Of a DNA stretch of 64,000 nucleotides, positions 10,561 through 22,349 are shown in pieces. Below the pieces are notes generated by a model that saw only the letters and a list, made by a program, of their open reading frames with translations, searched no databases and was not told the DNA's origin. The DNA is from Acanthochlamys bracteata. Lineage: Eukaryota > Streptophyta > Magnoliopsida > Pandanales > Velloziaceae. How positions within the stretch are numbered: position 1 is the stretch's first letter; the number at the start of each line of letters is the position of its first letter. The stretch is taken from contig CM034132.1 in assembly GCA_019914995.1 (NCBI GenBank), positions 1,986,501-2,050,500 of the forward strand, read 5' to 3'. A program made the translations under genes and the position numbers.

Positions 10561-12160
10561 CTCTGACAACGTGCAAAAGAATTTCTGGCTCGCTGTTGGA
10601 TTTGATCTCTGACAGACTTAGTTTAGTTTTTCAAATACCACATTTTTATTATTGTTTACGCTATGTTAAGCTAGATCACAAAATCAATATAGATGTAATT
10701 TTAAAAAACCCCCTATGATTAAATATTTTATATAGAGTTGTTGTTTAATAGATATTTATTTTGATTGTTTAAAAAAAAAACTCTGGAGTGCATGTGTTAA
10801 TAATTTTTAATCTAATATTACTTGTCAATAATTTTAAAATAATATTTATAAAAATATGGACATATTTTTCTATTTGTCAATTAATTTTGGGACTAATTTC
10901 AAATCCGTCTGTATGTTGATCGCTCCGTTGGTTGCCGCTAAGCAAAGCTAGTCTCCATCAAAGGTCTTGGGATCGTAATGGCTTCGCCTCCCCTAGAGCT
11001 ACTACTGCTACTGCCGGTGTTGCTAGTGTAATGCGTTTCAACATTTTTGAGCTTTTGAGCAAAGAAGGTGATGTAGTGCTGCCGCTATCTGTTCTTGTTT
11101 ATGTTAACGAAGAAGAAAATACAAAGGCAGCCTATGAATATTTGAACTGTTCTGTTGTTATGGTAGTAATAATTTAATTGATTAAGAAGATCTTGGAGCT
11201 CTAATGAATTTGTTCTGTTTAGAGAGTTGGGAGAATGAGACTCATAAAATTTCTTTTTTATGTAACTAAGACAAACCAAGCAATTTTGTTTTTATTTTTC
11301 TTTATTTTGCATAGGAGATGGTTAAATGTTCGAAATTGTGAATACAAAAAGAAACTCATCCGTAAATAGGTTCGCCGGAAGTTTGAAGGAGATGACTCGA
11401 ATCATAGTGGAACCCGGTGGTAGAGAAGAACAAAAAAAACATATTGGAAAAACAGAAAACCATAAGGTTTTAAAAAGTTGAGCAAATAGCAAACTAAATT
11501 TGGGTTTGGAATTGCTTTTTCCAACTTATTTCCAACTTGTTTGTAAAAAAATTTTACAAAATTAAATTTAAAATAAAAATAACAAATTAATTTATTATAT
11601 ATATAATCTTATTATTATTAATTAAAAAAATGATATGTCTGTTTTAAAAATTCACAAATATTTTTTTTTTTCAAAATCTAATTTTTAAGCAATCATTGAC
11701 TGAACAGATCTCTAAAATTATAGGTCCTGAGAAATATCAGTGCAGATTATGCCAGTCTTAGATCTCGACTAAATGGTTTAAGCTAATCACACAAGACAAA
11801 GAACAGGATTGATTTAAAAAGATTTTCTTGAGTGCTTTATTTTTTAATTATCAAAATAAAGCAAAAGTGAAGATGTTTTTGAATTCAAATTACGAAAATG
11901 AACTCACAAGAAGACAAGAGTTGAACAGATTCTTTTTCATGGTTATGTGGTTTTGATTGGCAAAGAGTTCACAAGAAAGCAAGTGTTGAACATCTTCACA
12001 ATAAAACAATTCTTTAGTTTCACTAATAAACAAGTTCAGCAAGCATCACAAAAACTAATCTGAATCATCTTGATGCAACTTGTGTTTGACATTATTGAGC
12101 CAGAGTTGTGCGATAATTGAAAACGAACGCTTGCTTACGACATAAATGAAAGACAACTAT
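10561..12160. other. AT-rich stretch with no recognised gene
   Basis: Short open frames (for example 10932-11177 plus) show no family motif and no supporting splice structure. A GC-richer patch at 10920-11110 might be a gene scrap, but I cannot place it. Confidence 0.5.
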
Positions 12161-12955
12161 AATTGTAAGAACCGTATTAGACATCGAAGCGAAAAACTGT
12201 CCGGATCACGATTCTCGGATCGAACTGTTGGATCAACCGATCAAACCGTCAGATCAATAATATTAAAATATTTTAATTAATAATAATTATTATTATAGTA
12301 AAAAATTTATTGTCAATGACACTACTAATAATAATAGCAATATCAATTATAGCAAAAAATTAAAGTATTTTTATTATGGCATTACTATCAACAACAACAG
12401 TAATAATAATTATAGAAAAATTGAAGTATTGCCACCACCAACAATAATAATAACAACTAAAATTTATAATAAGAAATATTTAAATAAATTAGGAGATTAG
12501 GAAATGATAAAACTATAAAATAGATAAATTATAAAAGAGATATAACTAACTTTTTTAGGTATACATATTTGAGTTTAAATATTTTACAATACAAAAATTT
12601 AAAAATCACTAATAATTGATATTTACAAATAAGACATAATCAATTATATTTTTACATTATCATATCCAAATGCAAAATTTAAACTATATATTATTTTTCA
12701 ACATAGGACTATTAATAATTATTTTTGTATTAAATATATCGTCAATTAAAATTTTTTTAATTAATTTTAAAAAAAATTTTCAATCCGATTTGATCCGGAT
12801 GGGTGGATCAACCGAATTAAAACGGATCAAAATAGGTCAATCTGGGTCGAAACGAATCGATTACATAAACGAACTTTTTGTAAATCCGGACCGATTTACC
12901 GTGCGAGTCGACGATTTTCGGATCGACCCGGACGGATCGGTCCGGGTCTGACAAC
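12161..12955. repeat. Probable decayed non-autonomous transposon with GGATC-rich ends
   Basis: The stretch begins and ends with GGATC/GATC-rich sequence (12195-12260 and 12783-12950) around an AT-rich core with AAT-type runs, and closes with GGTCCGGGTCTGACAACC. Similar endings (GGATCGGGTTATTGTCATCCC) occur at 62122-62144. This resembles common degenerate plant DNA-transposon families. Exact ends are uncertain. Confidence 0.35.
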
Positions 12956-13557
12956 CATGAAGACAACCACTTCAAGACAGAACCATGTTAATTTCATAGA
13001 TCAAACTGAAGTAAAAATCCAAAAAGAAAGAAAGGACATGGTTCCAATCCACTTATATTTATGGAATGGGATTTCATAGTGGCAGAGCAGGTAGGAGCTG
13101 TTAGGATAGATAACAAAATAGTACCGAGTCTATTGACGAAGAACAAAATTCTCTAGCTTTACTTGCGTATTCAAAATATCGACTAGATTCTATGCAAGAT
13201 AACACTATTACATACAGAAAAAGAAACAAGTGCCTCGAAGACAAAGAATGTAGTAATAAAATAAAGTGAGGACACAAACAAATAACAAACGGGGATCAAT
13301 GCATATGGTCTCATCTTCCGTAAAAACAGAGACCCTGATGCAAAGATATTGCTATTTGCTGGCGGAATGATATCAAACAAAAGCACCATTAGAAAAACTC
13401 GTATTAGAAAGCCACACACATTTTTGGAGTTATTTACATTTTGCAGGAGAGGACAGGGATTACATAAAACCAGATCCAAACTTTCCAAGGTTGTCAGCTA
13501 CTCTCTGGCTACTGGGCAAGTATTTGCCTGCCCAGCGAAGAACTCGTGCATTTAAAA
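12956..13557. other. 3' flank / 3' UTR of the MORN-repeat gene
   Basis: Non-coding sequence downstream of the stop at 13558 on the minus strand. The reading frame at 13183-13488 has no recognisable domain and probably lies in the 3' UTR. Confidence 0.45.
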
Positions 13558-15720
13558 TTAATACCTAGCAGATGTACATTTGAGAGGGTGTCGGGCATCA
13601 CACTGTGTATCACAAAACTTGCCATCCATGCGATTTTGCACGGCTTTTATGGCAGCTACTCTTGCAGCAGTAGCTGCTCTGTTAGCAGCAGCAACTGCTG
13701 TGTTTACTGGCTCTTCTACGTGGCGGAGGTGAACAGCATTCTCTGCAGCTCTTCTAGCAGCCTAATCCACAAGCGATAATAATCATACATAAGATGCTTG
13801 TTCAGTTAGAGAAAACTTAATTTAGAGGAAGAAGTCTTTAATGCTGAAACACATTAGGTAAACCTGAATGGCACACAGAATGGTAGGTTCTGATGGAGGA
13901 AGAGGCTTCTTTAGGACTCCACAATCCCACTCTCCACATCTTGACTCTCCATTGCGGAATCCGTACATTCCATAACCTTGCTTGCGACCTTCATGCCATG
14001 AACCCTCGTAGCAGTGTCTATTAGCAAAATGGTAGACACCAAAACCATGGATCTTATCACCAAAGTACTCACCGGTGTATCTATCACCATTTCTGCAGAA
14101 AAACAAAATCCTTAGCTTAGTACATCATAAAATTTCCTATTAAAGACAGATTGTAAAGCAGGCTACATCAAATCAGAAAAAAGCAAACAGAAGTATGAAC
14201 TTTAGCTACTAAAGCCAATTTAGGAACCATCCAAACCCACAAAAACACACTGGGATTACAAGAACTGTCAGATACCATAAATTTAAAAAAGTGCACCTTC
14301 TCCAGACACAAACCAATCAAACCGAACAATGCAGGAATAAGGATGGCTTAGAGCATTGGAGTATACTACAGCTGCACATCATAGAGCAAGAGAAGATTTA
14401 CACTGCTTAATTAATTGTCACAAAGACAACCATTGCAGCATCATGTAAGATTCAATACCAACAAATTCAAAACAGATAGCATTATAGCGGAAGAAAGCAA
14501 TCAATAATATTGCTTCAGCACTCAAAAGTTGAAAGATGCCTTGACTTCAATAAACACCTGAGTCGACATTAAATGATTAAACAGACTTTAAAATATCCAG
14601 CAATGAACCACACTGAATAGCAAGGCCAATTACTGTATGAACAGATTCATTAAACAGCACCCTCACCTTATTCATGTCACTTGATAGTCATCCCAACTTA
14701 AAACGGATCAACAAAAGAATGATCGTCCTTGATTAAATTCATCAGACGTTACAGATAGCATGAACTAGCATAATCAACTCCAACATTATTCATCAAGTTT
14801 TAATGGAAAGAATCCATATGTCTCAACAATCATTAGTATTACCTGAAGTGGTAGTTTCCAAGGCCATGCTTGACTCCACACTTAAATTCCCCAACATAGC
14901 AACTGCCATCAGAGCAGGTCTGTACTCCGATCCCATGGCTCTGACCATTAAGCCACTCACCAGCATAGCTATCTCCATTATAAAACCTATAAACTCCAAA
15001 CCCATTCCGCAACCCTTGCCTGTACTGTCCCCTATACCTGCTCCCTTTCGCCCAGCTCTCGATACCATGCCCGTCGTACTTCCCATCAATCCAATCACCT
15101 TCATACCGACCCTTGGCGAAGAAATTATACACACCACTCCCGTTACACTTTCCCCTGTAAAACTCGCCTTCGTAGAAATCACCATTACTGTAGAACTCCA
15201 CTCCTTCTCTAATCGCCCCCGACGCAGTATGTTGCTTCAATTTATGCTCACTATCGGCATAATCATCGCCTATAAACCACTCAACGGACTCAGCACGGCG
15301 GGCTGGAGTTCGACGAGGGCGGAGAGCGATAAGTTTCGCGCCACGAGCAACAGCAGAAGCCGCAGCAATCGCGGCGGCTGCGAGTAATAGGTTAATAAGA
15401 AAGTGCCCGTCAGCGTTTATGTAGGAGAAGAGAAGCAAAGTTGCTGATACAGAAAGCAGTAGAGGGAGAAGTATCGAAGACGGAGAGATTGCTGAATAAT
15501 AATAATAAGAAGAAGAGTTGTTTCTTCTATTATGGTTGTTGTTGTTGATTTTCTTCTTCTTCTTGTTGGAATCATCGTGTTGCTCAAGAGGAGGGTTTTC
15601 CTCGTCGAGAGCGGTTAGACTGTGGATGCTTTGGAAAGAAGAACGAACTGTTGGAGAACGGAGGAGCGATGACGGAGTGCGGCTGAGTTTTCCCATATCC
15701 GTCTGTGCAACAACTTCCAT
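13558..15720 (-). CDS. MORN-repeat membrane protein (three exons)
   Basis: Exons 15720-14843, 13864-14092 and 13558-13761 (minus) join in frame through CAG|GTAATA...CTGCAG and CAG|GTTTAC...TAG sites to give 436 residues. The ATG at 15720 lies in an AAAAATGG context; the codon at 15732 is TTG, not a start. The N-terminus is Ser/Asn/Lys-rich, with two hydrophobic segments at about residues 80-135 (predicted membrane pair). These are followed by about eight MORN units (GxYxGEW-type, such as YEGDWIDGKYDGHG), split by intron 1. The last exon is Ala-rich (AAANRAATAARVAAIKAVQ), as in the Arabidopsis MORN proteins annotated as SET7/9-like, although no SET domain is present. MORN units often bind membranes or phosphoinositides; the function here is unknown. 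Confidence 0.85.
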
Positions 15721-15792
15721 TTTTTCAATCAATCAATTTAATATTTCTCATATGAGAACAGTGGTGAAGAATTGAACAGAGAGAGTTGTTGG

Positions 15793-15803
15793 GGTATATA
15801 TAG
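15793..15803 (-). promoter_or_regulatory. TATA box of the MORN-repeat gene
   Basis: CTATATATACC on the minus strand about 75 bp upstream of the ATG at 15720. It suggests a short leader of around 45 nt. Confidence 0.55.
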
Positions 15804-15993
15804 AGAGGAAGGAAGAAGAAGTTTTGGTTGGGAGAAGGCGGCGGGCCGGTAAAAGGGAAGAGAAGAAGGGGTGAAGAAGAAGTTTTGGTTGGGATCTGAG
15901 ATTGGTTTTGGTTGTTCGGATTCGAACAGAGGTAAGAGCTACCGTAGCGCGGGCGACTCACACACCCACTCGGACTGTTTGGTTTTTGGGACA

Positions 15994-16640
15994 CTTAAAA
16001 GAATTTTATATAAAAGAAACTTCAAAAATAAAAACATTTAAAAAATTTTCTACAAATAAATTTTAATTTTTAAATTAAAAAATTATATATAAAATTATAA
16101 GATATATAAATCACATATTGGTTCATGATCAAGATGATACTAAAAAGATCAAATAATAATTTTTATTTGAAAAAAAAAAAACTGAAACAATAATCGTTAT
16201 TTGAAACGAATTATTATTCGAATTATTTTTAAATTTAAAGCAAACAGAAGAACTGTTCAATTGCCATAAAAAAATAAGAATGCTCTAACGATTCAAAACT
16301 TGTCCTTGAAGAATGAAAAGACAGATTCAACAGAAGCAGTTAGCAGGGGGAAACACCTCAAAGAAGTTTGCCCGGTTGAAACAGTGGCACCCTAAAGCAT
16401 TTAAAAAAAAAAGCAAACCAGAAGAGGAAAAAAGCTATATCTAGTCAAAGACAAAGAACTTATGGTGTGTTTGTTTTGAAATTAATTTATTTATTTAAAA
16501 TTAATTTAAAAATTAAATTTTAATTTTAAAATATTTAATAAAATAAATTTTATATTAAAAATAAAATTTAAAAATTAATAAAATTATTTTAAATTATTTA
16601 TTTATTTTATATTATTAATAAATTAAAAAACTTTTTTGGA
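15994..16640. other. AT-rich upstream sequence with MITE-like patches
   Basis: A stretch starting near 15975 (GGACTGTTTGGTTTTTGGGAC) and another near 16462 (GTGTGTTTGTTTTGAAATTAATTT) look like ends of small AT-rich elements, but I could not find matching partners. No coding sequence seen. Confidence 0.3.
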
Positions 16641-19452
16641 TGATAGACCGTCTCAAAGAACGCCTCAATGCATCAGTCAAGGAAGCTCGCAAGGACTTTA
16701 CGAATGAAAGACCCCCACAATTGCCGACAGAGAGCTTGAACCATCTCCATGCTGCATCAGCGAATAGTATTATCTGAATTCGTCTACAGCCCAGATAAGT
16801 TTTTCCTTTTAAGGCGTGAGGTAGTTGTTTAAAAATGAGTTCCTAAAAAATAACCCAAAAAATAAATTTGCAAGAGTAAATTTATAAAACTAAATACAGA
16901 AAGTCATCTAGAAGTTATGTATTCTTTTTTTTGAAAAGTTACTTTTGAATCACTTACGGTGCTGAAGTAAATTAGCACTTATCAAAATAAGTGGGACTTC
17001 TTTAGCAGATAGGTTCCCAACAATTTAGAATGTCTTTCAAAGGACCTTGTACTATTCTTCAACAAGCTCATCTTCATTCCCATGATTAGCTCTCCATAGG
17101 TATAGTACAAGAAAGGGATGGAAATAAATACCTTCGTAGTCAGTTAACTGGCCAGCTCAAGTTTCTGTCATCCAAAGTAATCTCTCTAGCTAAGGGCAAC
17201 TGGAACTTTCATTACTGAATTTCTGCTAATCAGCAAAGCTATCATCCACTACTCTCAAAGGCACCCCAGCAATGTTTAGGTTGGTTCATAAAATCTGTAA
17301 CTTTTCGATCCGGGATCTGCCATCAGCCAGTCCATAGACGTACAGTGTAGCCACTCCATCTAAATTGTACTAATGGTAGCTGTAGTTGGTGGATACTCAA
17401 CAACATATTCCATAGTTAATTGAATTACCACTCTTGGAAGCTTCACTTATATTTCACAAATTCTGTTTCTTTTCGTAAGACACTCTTCGAAAGTACGAGT
17501 CTTGAGATGTGAAAATATTTGATTAACAGGGATTTGAAGGAGTATGGCATTAAGAACAGGAAACTTCACTTGAGACCTTGTGATACCCCCTAACATGTAA
17601 TTATTATGTCTCAAGTTTAACAAATCAAATATCTCCAAAAGAAGCTTTTGTAAAAAATACTGAAACCAACATGTACCCAAACGAAGAGATAAAAGTAAAA
17701 AGAGAGTGAAATTTAAGTTTCTACAGTTGTCTTCTTCAGGGCACCTGAAATTATATAAAAGACAGAAGTTTGTGATTTGGTAAATGAAACCTGGATTGCT
17801 ATTTGAATAGTAAGATGACCACATCTTTCTCTACGTTAACATCTACGACGAAGGGATCTCACATCCCACACTTCATGTCAAATGTGTTGTGCTTGCAACT
17901 TGACAACCTAGACATCATCCAATTTTCAATCTGTTCGTATGCCAGAAAGGCCTTTAAGAACTTATGACTATGATTTGCGCAACCAGCATTGAACTCAAAA
18001 CCTCCAACTTGTGAATTCGAGAATAAGAAGAAAAATAAAAAGAGAATGTCATCAGAGAGAAAATACATTAAGTTCTGAGCAAGTTTAGCCTTTCCCTTGT
18101 GAAGCCAAGTTTGGGAAGATACTCACCTATTCTTCATTTTATATTTAGATTTCGCAGTTCCTCTGGTTGTTTAATATGTTGGATGGAGAAGGTATATGAG
18201 AGGATACTTTCCATACCTGAGTTCAATTGAGGATGGATGCTGACTGCAAAGTCGCAAGACTTCTATCTTTCCAGATCAGGAAGAAATCACTGTGGCAAAC
18301 TAGTCGCCCATCCTACACTGCATGATCAAATAGTCAAGGCACAAGAAAGATGGAAGCTCAATCATTGGAAACCAAAGCAAAGAGAACTGAGACAATAACA
18401 ATATAAAAGCTGTTCAAATTTCTACTATCTGAAGGCAATACAGTTATTATCTCAAAACTGCTTCAATTCTCATAAGAAACTAACTTCCATTTTTAGATTT
18501 TAGATGTCAGCTGCCTAAATATGGCTTCCGTGTGAGAGAGAGAGAAGGGAAGACATGTTAACATCATTTGTAAATAAGCTAAAAATTCCATTTTATAGTT
18601 AACCTAGCTAATTCATAGAGAAAAATCTACCAGTCATATTTAGAAAGGATGGTTTCCATAATGATAAAACCAGGATATAATACATTGACTATTCATCTTC
18701 ACTAACTTCACTATATCAAGGCTCAAGAATGCATCACTCGATTATACTGACTACCATAGCCATAAGGAAAAAGCCTCAAAGAAGCACTCTATGAATGGAA
18801 GTTCAAGTAGCTTCTAGATTCATATATACAAGGCCATTGAAGATCAATAATCAAGTAAGCACATAGCAATTCATATTTATTAATCAGAGTACTGTCTACA
18901 GAGTGCATAACAGTTAAGCATAACACAAAACAAAATGATCAGTAGACTAACATAACTACCATAACAGGTTTATTGAGAATCTAGATTTGATTTTCTAAAG
19001 AATCTCTACAATTGGTGGCTACCAAGAACTGGTGTTTCTTGACGATCTATTTTTTTTAATGTTTCAACATTGGTATGCTAGATATTCTCAACAAAAAAAA
19101 AATGGTGGGCTAGAATCTCTAGTAGGGAAGTATTAGCTATATGTAATGCACCACATGTTAGGAACTAAATTTCACTCTGAACAAACCATCATGGGAACTA
19201 AGAGCATTAGACACAGAATAATTGCAGTAACCTAATTATATCTAGTTAAAATAGAAGAAGAAAAGTTGGCAACAATATATACCTCTATCGAATCAGATCA
19301 CTAGGTCTCATGAGAATGAATTCATCTTCGCTTGATCACCAATAAACTTAAAATCAATCAAAAGAGTAAAAAATAAAGAAGAAAGAAAAAAGAACAGGCA
19401 TAGGAAGAAATTGAAGGGAAGCTTTTGAAAATAAGCAGACGAGAGTAGTACA
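16641..19452. other. 2.8 kb without a recognised gene
   Basis: Moderate base composition and several short minus-strand frames (17447-17824, 17859-18068) are compatible with an old transcribed or pseudogenic region. I see no domain, no consistent splice structure and no transposon ends. Confidence 0.4.
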
Positions 19453-19650
19453 TCACAGCCATGGCAACCAAACATCGTTCATGTTTGGATTTGGATCCCC
19501 ATCAACATATTCAGCTTTCATTAGTAGCTGAATAATGCCATTGTTGTTGTGAGTCATACCAGCAACTGCAACGTGTCTGCTATCCAACGTGCTCAGTTGC
19601 TCCCAATTACACGAACCATTATTGTTATGTAATGTTTCTGTGCTTACTCT
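19453..19650 (-). pseudogene. Orphan terminal-exon-like frame
   Basis: From a stop at 19651-19653 to a stop at 19453-19455 the minus strand is open for 65 codons with gene-like composition: NNNGSCNWEQLSTLDSRH, VAVAGMTHNNNG, and a C-terminus reading DPNPNMNDVWLPWL. There is no ATG near the start, so it would be the last exon of a gene whose other exons I cannot find. It lies divergent to the heat-shock factor gene. It may be a truncated gene remnant. Confidence 0.3.
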
Positions 19651-19748
19651 TCAAAACAGTAATTCACAGTTTATGACCTATACGATAAAGCTAACCTTAT
19701 CCTTTTTCCAACTATCACGGAAACACACACTCCAAAGCGGTCCCCAAG

Positions 19749-20139
19749 CACGTGTCCACTAATCAACGGTGGTTCTCATCAATCAATTTAAAAACTTAAA
19801 TATTTACATATCAAGTTTTTTGCTATAAACGCAACTAGTTGAACCAACCGAAATGAAACAGAGTCCAAGAAAACTACAACCGAAAAAATATGAAAACACC
19901 GAGACACGTGTTGGCAGAGTGAGCTATGGCAACTTATCTTGGACAGCTCCTGCTTACTATGTATTCTACGTGTTCGTATCAGCTCTCGCCAACATCACCA
20001 GCTAACGTTAAGTCACTGTATGGTCACCCATATCGGAAAGCGATTCTACCAAAACGATGGTTTTGTTTTTTTTTTTATTTTAAAGAAATTGAACTGCAGT
20101 AGTACTGCTTCAGATAAGTCGTGCTGCAGTAGACACGTG
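19749..20139. promoter_or_regulatory. Three CACGTG (G-box/ABRE) hexamers upstream of HSFC1
   Basis: CACGTG lies at 19749-19754, 19905-19910 and 20134-20139, each inside an ACGTGTC-type ABRE core (the last is the palindrome GACACGTGTC). Such sites bind bZIP (ABF/AREB) and bHLH factors. They sit about 200-580 bp before the ATG at 20332. A possible TATA element (ACATATACAT) is at 20171-20180. Confidence 0.5.
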
Positions 20140-20331
20140 TCTTATCTGCCTCAGTCTTCCCCTAACCACTACATATACATTCCCTTCGTTTCTGTTTCTC
20201 ACCTGCTTACCCAAACCAACCCACTCCCATCACACCACAGCTAACGAAGAGTTTTCTCTTCTTCTTCCCTTCTATTCTTGCTTGCTTCGTTTGAGTAAGA
20301 AACTTTGTTTCTGAGAAAAGATTGATTGATC

Positions 20332-21228
20332 ATGGCGATGGGAGGATGCAGTGATGGTGGTGGAGTAGTAGTAGCGCCGTTTGTCGCTAAGACTTACAGA
20401 ATGGTAGATGATCCGGCGACAGACGCAGTGATTTCTTGGGGAAGAGATAACAATAGTTTCATAGTCATCGATCCGTTTGCTCTCTCACGCGATCTACTTC
20501 CAGCTTACTTCAAGCACGCTAATTTCTCTTCTTTCGTTCGACAACTCAATACTTATGTGAGTATTTGATGCTTTGATTCTTCTCTTGCGCAAAAAAATTG
20601 AATCTTTTCACGAAGTTAGGAAGTATTGAATTCGTGAAATTTGATGAAACAGGGGTTTAGAAAAGTTGATCCGGACCGTTGGGAATTCGCGCACCAGTCG
20701 TTTCTAAGAGGGCAGACTCACCTGCTGAGTAGAATCTCTCGACGCAGCAGCGGTCGGCGGAGGACCGAAGACGAAACAACCGAGACCGAGTTCGACAACC
20801 GTGTCGCGGCGGAAGTCGCCCGACTACGCAGAGAACAGAAGGGAGCTGAAGAAGAAGTCCGCCGCATGTGGGCCCGGGTTTCTGAGATGGAACGTCGGCC
20901 ACGTCAGCTCCTCGCCTTCGTTCTCCGAGTCCTAGGAGATCCTGAAGTTCTCCAACGATTAGCAGCAAGGTTCCCGCAGAACAACGATGATGCAAGAGGG
21001 CCGGTTAAAAGGGCCAGGCTTTGTGCTGATGAATACGGGCCTGGGCCCGGTGGGCTTCCCAGTGCCGGAAACGTTACCGTGTGTACTGAAATGGGTGTGA
21101 AAGAAGAAATCGATCCGTGGCCCGTTAACGACGGAAACGGGTCGTTCTTGGGTTTGGATTCGGATACAGGTTCTTTCTTGCAAGCGAATGATCCGTTTTC
21201 GAATTACGGGATACTGGGAACTTATTAG
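20332..21228 (+). CDS. HSFC1: Heat-shock transcription factor, class C (HSFC1)
   Basis: Exons 20332-20556 and 20653-21228 join at TAT|GTGAGT...ACAG|GGG in the DNA-binding domain, the intron position conserved in plant HSFs, giving 266 residues. The start is the ATG at 20332 ([10 protein letters not shown]). Residues 14-105 form the HSF domain ([48 protein letters not shown]). A coiled-coil HR-A/B region follows ([18 protein letters not shown] to [15 protein letters not shown]), then a basic KRARL nuclear signal. No AHA activation motif is visible, which fits class C. The expected role is a stress-responsive nuclear factor that binds heat-shock elements; class C members are linked to cold, osmotic and ABA responses. 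Exon 2 is markedly GC-rich. Confidence 0.92.
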
Positions 21229-21666
21229 AAGGAGAGGTGACTAGTGAGTGTTGGCATCAGTGAAATAGTGTAATTTGAGTCGGTAAAAATTGGTGAGAAT
21301 TTTACTGTTTTTATGGAGATGGTAATATTTGGGGTTGTTAAGGAGGAGTTGGTGCTGTAATTAAATCGGGAAGGTCTGGAGAGTGTGTTTGTAGACTTGA
21401 TGAAGGGCCAAGGAGTGAGTAATGTAGCGAAGTTTTCTTTCTTTGGATGTAACTCAGTTTTTTTCCAAGAACCAAGTGCTCATTTGTGATTTTTTCATTC
21501 CCTGAGCTTTAATATTTGAGCTGCTTTTCTACGTTTTTGTTTTTCTTTTTTTTTTGAAGGCATGCTTCTTCTTAGGTTTAGTGCAGAAACCTGTAAGTTG
21601 TGAAGAAAGAAAGATATGCTTTACAACCTTCTGTTCAAGTACGTGAAATTTAAGACAGACATTTAA
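21229..21666 (+). other. 3' UTR and flank of HSFC1
   Basis: Non-coding, with T-rich and AATATT-type sequence near 21440-21520 where poly(A) addition is plausible. Confidence 0.4.
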
Positions 21667-21895
21667 GGGGGTGTTTGGCTTTGCTTTTCCCCAATTTTCA
21701 ATATATATTTTATAAATATATAAAAAATTTATTTAAAAATTTAGAAAGTATAGAAAAATTCTACGGAGTGAGATCTTTTTATCATGATATTTTTATTATT
21801 TTTTTAAGTAAAAAAATAGAAAGCGTTTTCAAAAAAGACAAAAATACCCTTCATTTCACAAAAGCTCCATTTCATAAGCAATTCCAAACGCCCCC
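21667..21895. mobile_element. Tourist-like MITE (PIF/Harbinger type)
   Basis: A 229-bp AT-rich element with inverted ends GGGGGTGTTTGGCTTTGCT and AGCAATTCCAAACGCCCCC. It is flanked on both sides by TAA (21664-21666 and 21896-21898), the 3-bp target duplication of this class. It has no coding capacity. It sits about 440 bp downstream of HSFC1. Confidence 0.75.
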
Positions 21896-22299
21896 TAAGT
21901 ACGTGTTTCAAAAAGCACGTATTTCAATTTTGCAAACAGAGTTCGATAGGGCAAAGTTCAGAATATGATACTTTGAAACATCATAAAGTAGAGTTACGAT
22001 AGAGCATAAAGTGAAGTTCGGAGCGTAAAATAATCGATGAACTGACGTTGGTACATTTAAAACAACCCTTCAGAAGTTTTGGAAGAGCATGTCTTCCTGC
22101 CGGGAAGCATCTGAACTTAATGGAAGGAGTTAATTCTCTAACTTGGAAAGAATCTAAGTTCATGTTTTTATGTTTCAGAAAAAGGGAAAAAAAAACTCTC
22201 CTGCTGTTTGATATTAAACTATATTATTGAGTGTTTGAATATAAAATAAAATTTTTTAAATTAAATATATTATTAAAAATTTTTATTATATTTTACTTT

Positions 22300-22346
<47 letters not shown>

Positions 22347-22349
22347 TAA
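22300..22349. repeat. (TAA)n microsatellite
   Basis: About 16 uninterrupted or near-perfect TAA units inside an AT-rich block (22215-22440). The block starts GTGTTTGAATATAAAATAAAA and may itself be a small element. Confidence 0.8.

Noticed and set aside
14803..15387. Plus-strand open frame of 194 codons
   Set aside because: It is antisense to the first exon of the MORN-repeat gene, whose repeats are unmistakable on the minus strand. The plus-strand peptide has no domain.
20657..21183. Minus-strand open frames opposite HSFC1 exon 2
   Set aside because: They result from the high GC content of the exon; the HSF domain and coiled coil are on the plus strand.
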